Source: Argentina anserina
Lineage: Eukaryota; Streptophyta; Magnoliopsida; Rosales; Rosaceae
Reading direction: 5' to 3'
DNA length: 64,000 nt
Assembly: GCF_933775445.1 (NCBI RefSeq)
Contig: NC_065874.1
Location: forward strand, 16,759,001-16,823,000
Below, piece by piece: positions 45,152-59,249 of the stretch. Numbering within the stretch: position 1 is the first letter of the stretch; each line of letters starts with the position of its first letter. A program made the position numbers and the translations under genes. The notes below the pieces were generated by a model, which was not told the origin of the DNA, did no database searches, and saw only the letters and a program-made list of their open reading frames with translations.

Positions 45152-48100
45152 AAGGCAAGCTCATACATTTGTGAAGTTTTGGGGAAGGAGGGAGACTGGA
45201 ACATACGAATTCCAGAAGATTTGTTTTGGAAGGCAGAAGGAATTCTGATGAATAGGTTATGGGTTAGCTCTAATTTTTATACTGTATATGCACCTTCTTT
45301 CACATTGATTTTCATTAATTTATATAGCAAAAAAGGTATGATTGATCTCACTAAAGCATATACACATTGCTGAACAATAGAAGAGAATTGATGAGAATTA
45401 TGTTGCATTTTGTTTCATTTGGGATTCACCACTGTTTCATATATTGTCGTTCGATATGGGCTAATGTCGGCACAAAACGCGTCACGGACCTCACGGTGAT
45501 TAATTAGTGGATGAGGGTTCATTGGAATTATATGGTAGCTTACCTCCACCGTCGTTACATTTCCTCTCACAACTTCCGTTTAACTTCATATCATAAATAT
45601 CACAGAACCATAGATAATCAAAATTGTTATGTAGTGAGATTTGAAACCGGTTTCTTACGTTATCGCCATAGGTACTGTAGTGGGAAATATGTAATTACAT
45701 CTTTAATGTAAGCTTCCAAATGAATTGGTATATGTGACACAAGGAGGCTGTCAAGTTCTGTCCACTTCATACGTGCACAAGTGGACTTTTTTTTTGAGTT
45801 TGATCAAATACAAAATGACAAATATTGTAAACCAATACATTAGGCTGGCATGCGTATCAAAACAAACCCAATTCGATGAATACAATGTGTCAATGTCATA
45901 TAAATTGTTGTTTACCAAGGTAAAGGTAACGAGTCTCCATCGTCTCTATCATTCCACTTGTAATCATGCCTGTGGATCTTTTATGGGGAATAAACTTTTG
46001 TGTGGCTTCAACTTGACGAAAGTCCAAAATGGGTTCCATCAAAGGAAAAGGAAAACCCCGATTGATTCCATCTTTCTTTTCTCTCTTGCTCACTCATATT
46101 GAACCTTATCGTCACCGGCATTTGGTTTGTCATTTCGATATGTGAACGGCGAACTCTTATCGCTTAGAATAGCTACGGCTGTTTGTCTGCTTCTATAGCT
46201 GGCTCTATCTTCATGCATTTTCTCTGTTTAATGAGGCTTTGGAGGTACCTAGCTAGTTCCCATTTCAGTTCCTGGACTGAATTGCAAAAGAAACGTGATC
46301 CTTATGAACAACGAGACGAATTAATCCAATAAGTATCCGGGTTTTCAAATTTAGCTTGATTAGGGTTATGGAGCAAGAGTACGTACACAAGTTTGTCGAC
46401 GTCTTGATATATAGAGATAATTCTTTCAATGCTTTGAGATTACTTGCCTTGTTTTACATCAGAACAGAGTTTCCCTCAACTCAAACATTAGCTTCACTTG
46501 GTTAATGTTCTCAGACCTTGTTTGTTATCTTTGTCACCCGAGAATGATTCTGAATTAGCCTTAGTTAAATGACGAAAACATATAATAATTCATGATGATT
46601 GTTTTTAAAAAAAACATGGCTAGCTACTACGTTGCAAACATCTGTACACTTAATATAAGGAAATGTTAATTGGTGCTTAATATTTTTGAACATGAAATCA
46701 GAAGCTTACAGATAAATTAATAATTTAATAACAAGTTGTGTAGAAATACATTAAACCAGAACTAGCTAGAAAAGTATAAAGTGTGTGTCACTAAATTAAC
46801 TTAAAAAATTAAGCTTTCTATTACAAACGGATGGGGTTTGACCACGTTTGATTTGAAAAGGCTTAAGTTCTACATAAGTCATATTTTTACAACTCTAGCC
46901 AGATGCATGAGAGACTAGTTGAGTTAACACGACTGTATAACACTTGAAGGATCAGAAGGTATATTTTTCAAACCAGTGTAGATGGTCTATCAACGAAGCA
47001 TGCAGCCGCAATGATTAATAAACTCCTAATTCAAATGAGCTTAATAGAATTTTGAATACAAGTAGTATATTGATCCGGTTAACCCTATTTCTGTGAAAAT
47101 GATTGGTCAAATTAAACAAATGTTTACGACTAAAATGGAGGCATTTCGATCTTGGGGGATAGCTTCAGGTTTGTCAATAAAGCAGGCGCAGACATTAATC
47201 CTCTGTAAACGAAAATTCAACCTGATAATCAAGTTTTCTAGTTTAGTGCGGTGAAAACAATAGTGGCGTTTGTGGACGACTACTTGATACAACAAATGTA
47301 ACATCAAGAAAAAGCTTCAGCTAAAAAGTGGAAGTCGCAATCGGACTGTAAGAACCATTAGGGTTTGCCTTCTCTAATCAGCATGGCCCCAAGTGTAGGA
47401 TAAGATTGAGTATTTGACAGATGTATACATAGAGGAGGAACCCACTCTTATCATGAGAATTAATCAACAATATAAATGTTGTGACTAAATGTCTAAATAG
47501 ATCGATCTTTCAAATACTCTGTTTATGTATAAACCACATGTTTCATGGAGTACTACGATATTAATCTATACATCTTGCTGCTGTTGGATCGGATGTGTAC
47601 CAACTTTAATTACGACCAAAATCGGTCCTTATATGACAGCTTTGTTCAAAAGTGTGGAGCAATATCACCCATATGCATGGATTGATCGATCAATGACAGG
47701 TTTTAATTTCTATTATTATGATGTTTAACCGAATAAAATAGTGTGCGTCACGTAATTCAGTGCTTTTTGAACTTTTTGGGGCAATTTTTTAAAGTTTGAA
47801 CATCTAGTTTCATGTTTTTTTAATAGAGAAATAGTAAATTAAACTATTAAAGGGAAGATCCTTGTGGGATCTAAGACACTTGGTATCAAACAACGAAATT
47901 TATAAGATACATGGAGGAAGATTAACCAAGGACCGTAGTTAGCAAGGTTTTCTGCCATCATTTTAGCGAATAATTAAATGATTGCAAGGATACGTATAAA
48001 TTACATACTGTATCTTGAATAGTAGTAGCTAGAAATCCGCTAGACAACTTGATAGGAACCTTTAACATCTCAATTTGGAATTGAGATTCTTCTTCAACTT

Positions 48101-49138
48101 CAATAATATGGGCAAGACTAAGTGATCGGGTCCAAAGTAAACCAAGTACAAGCCATATGCTTTTTCTTGCATAACTGAAGCAATTCAAGCAAATCCAGAC
48201 ATCCAGTGGACAGAACCTATTCAAATATTGTTCCCAGATTACAAATTCAACAAAAATGTTGCGTTTTCTTAAGGACAGTGAACACACTCCCAATTTGGGC
48301 CAATTTCACCATCCACACTCTCACTTTCCTTGCTATGATGAACTAATCGATCTATTGAACGGGTCATATGTCTAAGATTGGAGAAGGTTTGGAGAATAGA
48401 GTTCATTTCCTAGGTGGAAGAGGAGACCTAGTATTCCTTCACTACTCCAGGTCATTCTTGTTGTTGATTAGACATGTTCATAAAGGTCTTAGACGTCAAT
48501 GCTTGTCAGTACGTTATTTATTTTGATCCATGGTCATGTATTAGACAATGTACTCTGTACTTTTTAACAGTATTTTCCCACTGTCAGTCTGCGTTGAAGA
48601 GTAATCATAGGCATATACAGCAAACCATCAAGATCAAGTGTATAGTTGGGTGTCAACTAACATTCCCACTACCATATGTTACCAACTAGAAGAACATCAT
48701 TACTTATAACCATGAACAAAAATGATCATGACAAATCAAAAGCCATAGCTTATAGACCAAACGCAGGGTTATTGGGATAATTATATTAGAGAAAGAAAAA
48801 CATATATCTACTTAACTTCTAGCAGAAGCGGGATTGAAAATGAGAATAGACAATTAATGGCAAGAAAAAATCAAACGTGGTATCATGCTAACTAGTAGAG
48901 TAGGGCATCTGTTATTAGTTGAAAAGCTTTTCAAGCTAGCAAATTCTGGTATTAGAGGACCACAGCATTTAATAGTGAACATGTGTGAGAAGGGTCAATG
49001 ATTTTGTATTCCTTATTAATATGCGATTCATGATGTTGTTGCATCTGCGTCGGGGAACAGATCATACAACCCAACATGTATAATATACTCCAGAATCCAG
49101 CAGACATGGACCCATCTGTGTGAAATATTAGTTATCCT
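45152..49138. other. unassigned intergenic region
   Basis: No gene could be supported in 4 kb. A minus-strand frame at 47958-48293 (starting MGVCSLSLRKRN) matches nothing I know. In Arabidopsis a dephospho-CoA kinase gene lies at about this place as I recall; no kinase P-loop or CoaE motif was seen here. Confidence 0.4.
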
Positions 49139-49147
49139 TTACTTTAA

Positions 49148-49760
49148 GAGTAAAAACCCAAAATAGCAGTTGAACTGTCAAGAAAGATACTTTTTAATAC
49201 TCACAAATTTTTATTACTTGAAATTGTATCTAAATTATTGTATAGTTATCGAATTTGGTATCTAAATTCCGTTAAATTAATGACGTAACATGTATTTAGA
49301 AGAACAAAATGGTATATATAAAAAACTCTTTATTCCCTCTCTCCCTAATTTTTTTATATTTTCCCTCCAAAATTCTCATAAATTCACTAAATTGATTGAA
49401 AATTTGGTGGACTTGATAAATCATACTCATATTATTTGTAATTTTCTTTATTTTTTATGAAATTTGTAATTAAAGATGAAAATCAACTCTTGTATAAAAA
49501 ACATAACACAAGTTTTAGTATATATATATATATTTAGCAATAATAACAAAATTAATTTTAAAATTATTGTTTTGCCTATTACTTATTTGGTCAAAAAGTC
49601 AAAATATATGTCATATCATCAATTTATTAGAGAAACTAACGGATGGACCATATATAGTAACGGTGTAATACTTCAGGGACTATTTTGGGTAAAAAACAAA
49701 ATTGTATGTACAAAAAAATACCTTTCATGATAATTCAGATATAATTCTGAGTTTTTACCC
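49148..49760. mobile_element. 613-bp Mutator-like MITE
   Basis: A 9-bp duplication TTACTTTAA flanks it (49139-49147 and 49761-49769). The ends GAGTAAAAACCCA and, inward from the right, GGGTAAAAACTCA are inverted repeats with two differences. The inside is AT-rich and non-coding. Confidence 0.7.
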
Positions 49761-50137
49761 TTACTTTAATTCATTTTTTTAATTTATGAATTAAATGTAA
49801 TTACAACCTCCCTATATCAAAAAAATAAGGCGAGGACAGAAAGCATAAATTTGAACTCGTCGTGTTTTTTTTTAGACTCCAAATGTGGAAGGCTCGACGT
49901 TTAGGAATGGGGACACATTTTCACGGTTCAATTACATAACCCTTGTGTAAAGTATGACATTTTACGGAGAACATGCCGACAGATGGTCTTAGTTTACATT
50001 CACAGAAAGATACATCTCTTCCTCTTACTGATCAGATATACAAGTTCCTCTAAAAAAAAAACCACTACTCTAAAATTAAAGTGTAATGTACATTACACAA
50101 CCATTAAAATACATACATCTAGAACAGCAAGAGCAAA

Positions 50138-51983
50138 TCAATTATATGACACTAGAAATGGGATGACCATAGACATAAATGCGTTGTAACTGAATGTGGC
50201 TGAACCAGTACATCGCTTATCCTTCTCTTTAAACTTCTCAGTCAAGCCCTGAAACCATAATAATACTGATTTCATCAGAATCTGGCAATAATTTGATCAT
50301 TTCAGAAAATAGAAAGGTTGCTTACTATCTTTTTGGTCAAGAAATTGCATCAAACCAGTTAGAATTTTACCTTTACAATCATCCCACATCTGCATGTCAA
50401 ACATAACATTAATTAAGTCAGAATTACCACTCACAGGATTGTACGTTAAGAGAACAAAACAATGTTGTGTCTGAAGCTAGGCTAATGATATTGAAACTTA
50501 ATGGAAGGATGCCTGACTGTTAACTACACTACAAGTTCTATACGAGAGAAGAATCCTTACTCGACAAAGCTGTCGAAGTTAAGTTCAGCTCGGTGCCCAC
50601 TTCCATCTTCGTACCTGGAAGTCAGAAGCTGAAGAACCGTAGGCGGGACTGCAAGCCCTAGACCAAAGAGTGCATCTCTCAACTCTATCACATCAATCTT
50701 CCCGCTTCTATCTGTGTCATATTTCTGAAACATGGTCTGCAAGCAAAGGTTTAATTAGTACGTACTTCAGCATTGCAATTAGTAGAAAATTACATCAGAT
50801 TTATGTTATCTAAGAGCAGTACGTTTGCAGAACAACAAAAGGGCTTAACACAAGCCAGTGGCCAATTCTTTCTTTATCAATTCAAGAGCCAATGACGATT
50901 AGTAGAAGGTCGTCTATTTTGTAACAAGATAATGAATAGTAAAAGCAGCAATTTGGCTGTATAAGAATATCATGTATCAGATCAGATGTATGATCATGTA
51001 TCAGACTATCACCGGCCCATATGTTACCTATATAGTAGAAAACCGGAACCAATATTATCGCCATGAATTATAATCTAATAGATTCATTTCTTAATTATCA
51101 GCTTAGCTGCAACAAAGCTTCACTATTGCACACGACTCTTAAAAGTTTCATGAGTGCGTTCAAATATCAAACATTTGAGTAGCATTGAAATGATCCCTTT
51201 ACGAAATGTACTTTCAAATGACTGAAATGAAAAGGCCAAAGACAAATAGGGGCAAATCCCTCTTATGCTGTTTTCTATTTCCTTAGAGAATTAGAAATTG
51301 AAGATTCTAGCAGGCCATTGTAATAATGATCATCAATAGGAACATATATATTGCAAATATGTCGCACTTACTCGCCATTCCCCAAGACAACTCCAGACTG
51401 CGGCAAATTCCTGAGGAGCTGTATCAACAAAAAGTGAAGCATTAGATATATTCTTGTCATAATTCCTGCAATGACATACAACTTAACACTGACCAAGTTT
51501 TAGGATATAATGATTCTTTGGGTTTTTGAAGAGAAACATGAGCAAACGAATGGTTCTGAGGCTAAACATATGGTAGGAAGAAGAAAGAGCCTGTTGCAAT
51601 TCATTGTCATCAATGAAGCCACTACCGTCCTTATCCACCATTTGAAAGCTTCTAATCACAGCCGGGTCGGTCCCGGGTGGAAAATCCCCACCCAATCCCT
51701 CATATGAACAAGAAGACGATTGATCTAATGAAGAAGGAGACAAATCCTGCTCCGGTTGGTCGTAACTCCGGGCGTAACTACGTGCGAAACTGCGGCCGTA
51801 TTGTGAGTGAGGCTTACCATAGTAATAGGTACTGGCCGGAGGAGGAGGAGGAGGAGGATGAGGATCACCGTCAGAAATGGTGGTGCCGTAAACTTCTGGT
51901 TCCTGGTGGCCGTAGGAGTCAGGTAACGATGGTGCAGAGGGAGCGTGTGATTCAGAGCCATAGTTGGCATCAGAAAAAGACAT
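50138..51983 (-). CDS. CML48: penta-EF-hand calcium-binding protein, CML48-like
   Basis: Predicted join on the minus strand of 51983-51494, 51418-51372, 50736-50561, 50389-50371 and 50248-50138 (280 residues). All junctions have GT-AG ends and the phases fit. It is a calcium sensor of the penta-EF-hand type. The N-terminal ~100 residues are low complexity with a poly-Pro run (43-49) and Tyr/Ser/Arg stretches such as RSFARSYARSY. EF loop 1 is DKDGSGFIDDNE at 117-128 and EF loop 2 is DTDRSGKIDVIE at 186-197; both have canonical acidic ligands. Later EF hands are degenerate, as usual in this family (ELNFDSFVECGM; FSYNAFMSMVIPF). It is divergent from the NF-YB11-like gene with 924 bp between start codons. 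The neighbours and sequence match Arabidopsis CML48. Confidence 0.92.
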
Positions 51984-52907
51984 TGAGGAAGAAGAAGAAG
52001 GTGGAATTTTTCCGTCGGATTTGGGGTGAAAATTGAGAGGAGAAGCTCGTCGTCAGGGGATATGTTATGCGTTTCAAAAGATTGAGGCGGTTTGTATCAT
52101 ACAAGGCGATGCGTGTGAATGAATACGGAAGCGCGTGGGGGATATTGCGATGAACGTTCTCCACTTCTCATGCAGTTTCCTAATGCCTTAGCGTTATTGC
52201 GTTACCAAAAATACTCCGGTGATCGTTATTTTCATTTCAGATATAACTCGTTGAGCCGTTGCACCCAAATTAGCAGCTACATCATCTACATGCCTCTGCA
52301 TCCATATCCAAATTTGGGTTTTACCTTCTTTTTTTCAAATGTCAAACCATGAAGTGTATGTACGTACGTAGCAACATATCATGATCCACCTTATGCGAAA
52401 TATGTCAAATTTGAGTCGTGTGAGACCACCCTAGACAAATTCAGATGTAATTACCCTAGTGTCAAACATAATTTACCAACAAGACATGTTAGATCTTCTG
52501 TGTCTAAGTCCGCCTTAATTTATTCATAAAGATCGACTACTCTACTCAGACGGGGTTTGATCATCAACCATGTCACTTCCATGGTTCCGCCGTCGCAACC
52601 TGCTGATCAACTGTGTCCACAGTACATGCATGAAGAATCGTATTATTAGATATCGATGACATTTTTTTTACTATTATTTGAAGGACCTTAGAAGACAAGA
52701 GAGCTTGTGACCAAAAATATAAGAGCACCGAGGAGAATCGAATAATGGGCGAAGGACTGAAAGGAGCCTCAAAAATGGCGGGTCAGAGGGTAAGAAGAAA
52801 GGCGGGAAATGACCGACTAAAATTACAATATTGACCTCCACCCCTTCCCTACACCCAAAAGGCGAGTACACCTCTCTCCAGGTTAGTCAGAAAAAAAAGG
52901 GTAGGGA
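51984..52907. other. divergent promoter region between CML48-like and NF-YB11-like genes
   Basis: The 924-bp spacer holds the 5' flanks of both genes, transcribed outward. CT-rich leader sequence lies just beyond the CML48 start (about 51984-52010) and before the NF-YB11 start. No transposon ends were seen. Confidence 0.5.
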
Positions 52908-53651
52908 ATGGAGAAAGTGGCATCGGAGCTGCCGAAGACAATCGTGCGCCGCGTGGTGAAGGATAAGCTCTCCCGGTGCGCCAAAGGCGACGCCGACCTC
53001 AACGTCCACAAAGAAGCTCTCAGCGCCTTCTCCGAGAGCGCCCGCATCTTCATCCACTACCTCTCCGCCACGTATTTCCCCCAATTCTCTCCTCCTTTCT
53101 ACTTCAATTTCAATTCTCTCTTTCGCTAGATTCCCATTTTGGTGCTGCTGCTGCAGAGCCAACGACATATGCCGGGGATCGAAGAGGCAGACGATCAACG
53201 CCGACGACGTTCTGAGAGCGTTGGAGGACATCGAGTTTCCTGAGTTCGTCGAGCCCCTCACGGCCGTTCTCGAAGGTTAGATCAGTTGGTGTTTTTAATT
53301 TTGAGTTTTCGGGTGCACATAAGGTGTTCGGTGAAATGCTCGAGTGAATTGTTGGATAGATGTAAAATGCAGCGTGTGGGTGTGGGTGTTTTTCTTAATG
53401 TCATTGGTTGTTTGGATGTATGAGAGAATCGGGGCTTGTTGTTTGCGGTTGCAGAGCTGAGGGAGAAGAATGCCGGAAAGAAGGCGGGGACATCGAAGGC
53501 CAAGGAAGTGAAGAAGAACAAGAAGAGGAAATTGGAAGAGCCGCCACCCAAAGAAGAGGAAGAGGAAATGCAAGAAGAAGAAGGAGAACAAGAGGAAGAA
53601 AATGGAGATGAGGATGGCAGTGATGGTAGTGAAAGCTCGAGCAAAGAGTGA
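52908..53651 (+). CDS. NFYB11: NF-YB-like histone-fold protein (NF-YB11/DPB4, DNA polymerase epsilon subunit type)
   Basis: Predicted join of 52908-53071, 53157-53275 and 53455-53651 (159 residues), with splice sites CCAC|GTATTT, CTGCAG|AGCC, GAAG|GTTAG and TTGCAG|AGCTG. The histone fold (residues about 8-95) starts LPKTIVRRVVKDKL and contains HKEALSAFSESARIFIHYL and RQTINADDVLRALEDIEF. These are the features of the Dpb4/POLE3 branch rather than true NF-YB. The C-terminus is a basic patch (KKNKKRKLEE) followed by a long acidic tract, as in DPB4/CHRAC-type subunits. Such proteins pair with a DPB3/NF-YC-like partner in DNA polymerase epsilon or chromatin complexes in the nucleus. Arabidopsis NF-YB11 is the likely orthologue by sequence and by position next to CML48. 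Confidence 0.92.
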
Positions 53652-54775
53652 TCAATTTCTGCTAGTTATTCGTATTGATTTTTATCTTTAGGGCTGTAGT
53701 TTGGATCTGAATTGAAGTTCATGTTTGTTAGAATGGTTTCCTGAACAATTACTCGTTCGATTCGCAATCAGAAATCATGCTTCACGATAAGACTTGAGAA
53801 CATAGCCATTTCTTACACTGCATAATCTGCTGCTCAAATCCAGGCAACAGAGGTGAGCAGCTCATCTGAATTAACCAAAGTTTTCACACCACGCAGGTGC
53901 CTCGCAAGAACTTGTATACGCATGATCCATGTCGTACTATTCTTATTCATCATAAATGGGCACTCAATCTTGGGAGCGCCAAACATGATGCAGAATGCAG
54001 CACAAAACTTGTTTCACTCCACATTACTAGCGGAAGAATTGCACCGGTAGTCAATTATTATTTTGAAGTTTGAAAATGTTCAAGTGGGCAATAGAATTCG
54101 GAAAACGCTCGCTGATATGGGAACAGCCGATTTCGGTGTTCCGATTTCAGTGTTCGTGGTTTCCTGTACTATGTACATGTAAGCTGGCCTGATAATTGAG
54201 GCAAGGAGAGCCCCAATTATGATCCCAGTTGCAGGAATGAACCAGAACCTGGTTCTAGTATACTAGAGGAAAATGGAGTGTGGCTTCAATAAGACATTGC
54301 TCATCACAATTTACCCGAGTTACGCACACTGCCTCACAAGCACTTGTACACGATTATCTCATCCATCATAAATGGATAACCAAACTCGAGAGCGTTACAC
54401 ATGATACACAATACAGCACACAATGTCCCACTCCACATTACTTGTAGAAGAGTGGCATGATGGCATTTTCATCAACCGACCGAACTGACAAGTTCATTCT
54501 GCTATAATGCCTTTGTTGCACTTTTTCTCTTCTCTTTTACCGTACTTGCAAGCTCAACATCAGATTTAAATGAATCAATCCTGACCAATAATAATTATGC
54601 AACTAAACCAACTGACCAACCAATATTATATATCTGTTGGCAAATGAAGACTCAGAATCCTCAACGCATTTGGGTACATAATCATGCTGGTCCAACAGTA
54701 TAACCACTACAACCTGGACTGGTAAGAGTACACGAGAATGCAGAACTTCCCAACTTGCAACAACTACTAAAACAG
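53652..54775. other. 3' flank with imperfect ~150-bp direct repeat
   Basis: Segments at about 53890-54050 and 54320-54465 resemble each other: both have CATCATAAATGG, then ACATGATGCA/ACATGATACA and ACTCCACATTACT in the same order. Between them (54070-54275, minus strand) a 67-codon stop-free stretch reads FWFIPATGIIIGALLASIIR, clearly hydrophobic. The right repeat on the minus strand reads MWSGTLCAVLCIMCN and ends at a stop. I do not recognise a gene; a duplicated membrane-protein relic is possible. Confidence 0.35.
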
Positions 54776-57700
54776 TTAATATGGGTGATACCTGCGCCCA
54801 CGGCCAGCATCATTGTTGTGTCTTCCCTTGTGTGAACTACCACTACTCTTGGTACCGCTCCCCCCACCACCCCGCCCACCATTTCGCACATGCCCGTGCG
54901 ACATGTGTGGATGTTGATGTTGATGTGCGTGTGGGTGTTGGTGTGGGTGTGGGTATGGCTGAGGCCCTGGTTGTTGCCTGCAATGAGGACAATCAATGAA
55001 TCTAGTTAGTAAATGCATTAACTCGAGTGTGATAAAGCTGCTCATATACATCAACCAGATCCAAAATTATCATTGAAAAGTAGGGACATTAATTATATCC
55101 TGCAACAAACTTCCCTTAAGAAATTAGGCCCCACATCTAGAGAGCTGATGCATGGGGTATGAAATTCTTTTGAATGCCACAACCATTTTAAAGCAATTGT
55201 TAATAGAGAGAGGCTAACTCCTAAAGCAATTCTTGTAATGAATTTGTTGTTCGAATGATCCCAACAGAGAGTTGGTCTAGGCATGTTTAAAAGAGTGAAC
55301 AAACCAAGACAACTTTGTAAACGAAAAATTAACAACTTCCTCTGCTCATACTTATAAGCTCCAACAGAAAAAGTGCCCAACCAAAAAAACAGCAAACTAG
55401 TTTTCTATGAATTATCCTCGTCACATCGAGCCTGATAAAACTGTTACTTGAAACTAGAGCTCATAAGTATAAAACTCTGCAGCTGTATGAATTGATTCTC
55501 TTCTACAAGTGTAAAACATAGAATGAAAAACGTAATGTAATATATGTACGCAACTAAAGGTACTTAGCTAAAAGGAGAATAGTGCTTACAAAACATATCC
55601 AATCCGTCCATCAGGCAGAAGCATCGGCATCATTGTCATGCCAGGAGGAGCCGGTCCTGGTCCAGGAATCAAAGGCTGCAAGGAGAAATTCAGAAAATAT
55701 GAACAAAAGCCTGTCCCCAATAAGACTGAATCTTTATTATGTGGCACAAGATAACCAAGGCATGTCATATGCTCTGAACAAAAGAATCCAAAATTAGAGA
55801 AGTGTTTTATAAAGATTTATGACACGTGCAGGGAGGGAAGATTCCATACCAACCCTAGAGTGATATGCTGGGAAAAATACAAGTGAAGCTTGAACTTTCA
55901 TACACATTTGAGAAAAGTGTCCCTTTTTTTTTTGCAAGACTCTTGATGTTATTTAAAGAGATGGACGTGTAATTGGGAAAACACTTTTCTGGGAGTAGGG
56001 CCTTGCTATGAGTGAGTTGCCTTAAGGTTAATATGTATATTAGCAATCAAGGAATTAGACAGTGTGATGATCCATTAATTAGAAAACATACAGATGGCTT
56101 ATCAGGATTAAGTATTCTAGTAGATAGGAGATTGAGATTGGTTTCACATATTTATTAGGATTAATTTTAGAATGCTCATTTCAGTATTTTGGAGTTTTTA
56201 CAATGTCTACTAGGATTTACTGTTCCAACATTGGAAAAAACATTTAGGATGACTTTTAAGAATAAGGTTTATTGTTTTTGAATTGGATTGGTCATGATTA
56301 AAAGGAGTCTCTCTCTTTCTCCACACATGCACAACACAGAGAAACAGACAGATATGTCAATGCCCTCACTCCTTTTCAACTTTATGTGCTGGTTTAGATT
56401 TTCCTCTTACATTCCGTATCCAGTAAAAGCAGAAGAAGTAAACCCCAAATTGTCAACATCACAATCAGAGCTTACATATTTCATTTCAACTTTATAACTG
56501 CACAAGGAGTGAGATATAGATAAAAGTTGATGCCTAAACCCCAGCAGGCTTCCCTCCCATAGTTTACGTTCTCTTACATATATTTCCCTTTTGGTTTGTT
56601 GGAATCATTAAATGTGAACTAGAATAGATAGTTTATTTTTCTTCAAGCAAAAAAAGTATGAAAATGAACAAAAATTGACCACAAGTGTAAAATGTCTCGG
56701 GCAAAGATGATTAGATACTCCTGCGGCTCGGCGTTTCATGATATATACTTTACCATCCAAGAAATTAGTATTTGCATTGTACCAAACAGCTAGAAAGTTG
56801 CAAAAATGACACGACAGATATCAGTGATCAACAATTTAACAAATTAAATATTATAGTTATCAGGCCACGGTAAAACTTATGTGCAATATGAGATCCATTT
56901 ATTGTTAAATTATGAAATTATATGAGCAATTTATGTAAACTGTACATTTTAGTGGGACTTAATATTAGAGGATTTGAGGAATACCCAACACAATCAGCAC
57001 AAGTCAGCAGATATCTCACCTGTGGAAAACCTGCAGGACCATATCCTGAACCAAGAGCCCCATACGCACCCCCAGGCACACCATAAGCAGAACGGGGTGG
57101 ATAATTAGCAATCAACCCTGACCTCTGGGAATTCGATCCACCTGACTTTTGATCTGCTTGAGGCCTTGCAAGAGAGCACTCCAACAGCTGGCCTGAAAAT
57201 AGTGAGTCCCATGAGAATTTACAAGCGTCTTCAAACATCTTTGAAAAGGAAAATGGGGAACACATATAAGGGAATAAAGACGTTATAGAACCTATTACCA
57301 TCAAGTTCATAGTTTTCAGTGTTCTTTAATGCTTTCATAGCACTTGACCTCTCGGAAAAATGTACAAAACCAATTCTGTTCCTCTCCTGTCCAGATTTTG
57401 AAGCTGGTAGAACCACTTTTGTAATTTTCCCATGGTGTTCAAATAGCTTCTTCAACTGTTCTTGGGTCACAGTTTTGGGCAAATTCTTCACATATACTGC
57501 CTTCACCTGTGTTTTGTATTTTATGAGAACAAATCTTTCTTTGGGTAAAAGATAAAGCATACGACAACAGAGGACAAGGATCCTACTGAAGGCAAAGCAC
57601 ATACAAAAACAAAGCAACAACTTCACCAGTCAAAGACCAAGTAAATATTGAGAAATATGACAATAGAAGTTCAATTCTGGACTATTATCGTGTAGATTAA

Positions 57701-59218
57701 AATTCTTGTGTCCTATTTGTTTATTTATATTATGGGAAACACAACTTCCATTCAATATAACAAAGCATACAACAGCAGGGGACAAGGATCCCACAGAAGG
57801 AAAGGTACGAAAAGAAAACAAAGCAAAAACACTTCCCCAGTCACAGACCAAGTACATAACATAAGATTACAAAATATGATACACAAACTTCAAGTTTTCA
57901 GATGATTATTTTCTAGATTGAAGCTCTATGAAAAGACAATTGGTCACCCACCAAGTTGTGAGGCAACTACCGAGTAACAACGATACAGGATTCTACAGAA
58001 AAATAAATCAATATAAAATGGGAATGGAAAATATATCCAAGAGGAGAGAAAAGAAAAGAAGGAAAAAAATTCAGATCAAGCACAGACCATACCACCATAA
58101 CCAGTGTTTCCCCAATATAGGTAAGGTTATAAGGCATTAAGGCCTAACATATAATTACAGATTTACAGGTGAGTTGCAGCAGTTCATTATAGAAGTCAGG
58201 GTCTCCCAGAATTCCAGAAGGGTGTCCTGTACTCCTGCTCACCTTAGTCAAACCAGATCACTTTTGACGTTAAACCCTATAGAACTCCTATAGAAATCCT
58301 GTCTTGGTGCCCTGATAGGCAGAATTATGAATTTTTTCCTATATCTGAAGATGTCAGTTTCCGTAATACAAATCACATTGTTGTTTATTTGGTCATCCAC
58401 CGGGTTAAAAGAGTGACAATTCCTTATATTATTAATACTCCAGCTAGTGTTGAATCCTCAACCATCAGATGTGAAAGACACAGGGAGAAAAGGGAAAAGA
58501 AAAAGTAACTAAATGACACCTGAGAAGCAGCAGAAGACTCGGCATTTTTAGGGTCAGCCCAGCTCACTGTTGGAGCATTAGTATCCAGCTTAAATTTTGA
58601 GTCCATCATTTTCTGTCTTGAATAGTCCGCACATGCATGGTTGTGGTAGTCAATGAAAGCAAACCCCCGATTATTGCTTGTGTTTTTCACATCCTGTGAC
58701 AAGATTTGAATAATCAATGAATAGAAGAAGTCAAGTATCAAGGAAATCAACCGCCATCACTGACAACAAAATGTAGTAGCCTCAGCTTGGTTAGAAATGT
58801 AGTGTCTTTCAAATTAGAAACCCAGAACCAATCCCATTGGTGTAACCCCAGAACTAAGACCTTTTGGGTCCCAAAAAAAAAGACTCCGCAGCAATTCAAG
58901 CAGAAAGATTCAGAATTAAAATTAAGGCTTCCTTCTTATATATGTATTTGTTTCTCTTTTATTATAAGAAAATAGAACTTTTATTGTTGTTTCCCTAGGT
59001 ATCTTGTTATCTACCAGCTCTTTTAACAAGTATGTTGGACTTTGGTATTTGAGGACTGTTAAATAGATGTATCAGAAGCCTTATAAATAAGGCCATATCT
59101 TGTAAGGAAACTCAGATACGTATTTAAAAAACAAATCGGATGTCTTAAAGCCTTAATATCTTTTTCTAGCATCTACTCTCTTTCATCCTTTCTTTAACTA
59201 AACGTAATTCACTTCCTA

Positions 59219-59249
<31 letters not shown>

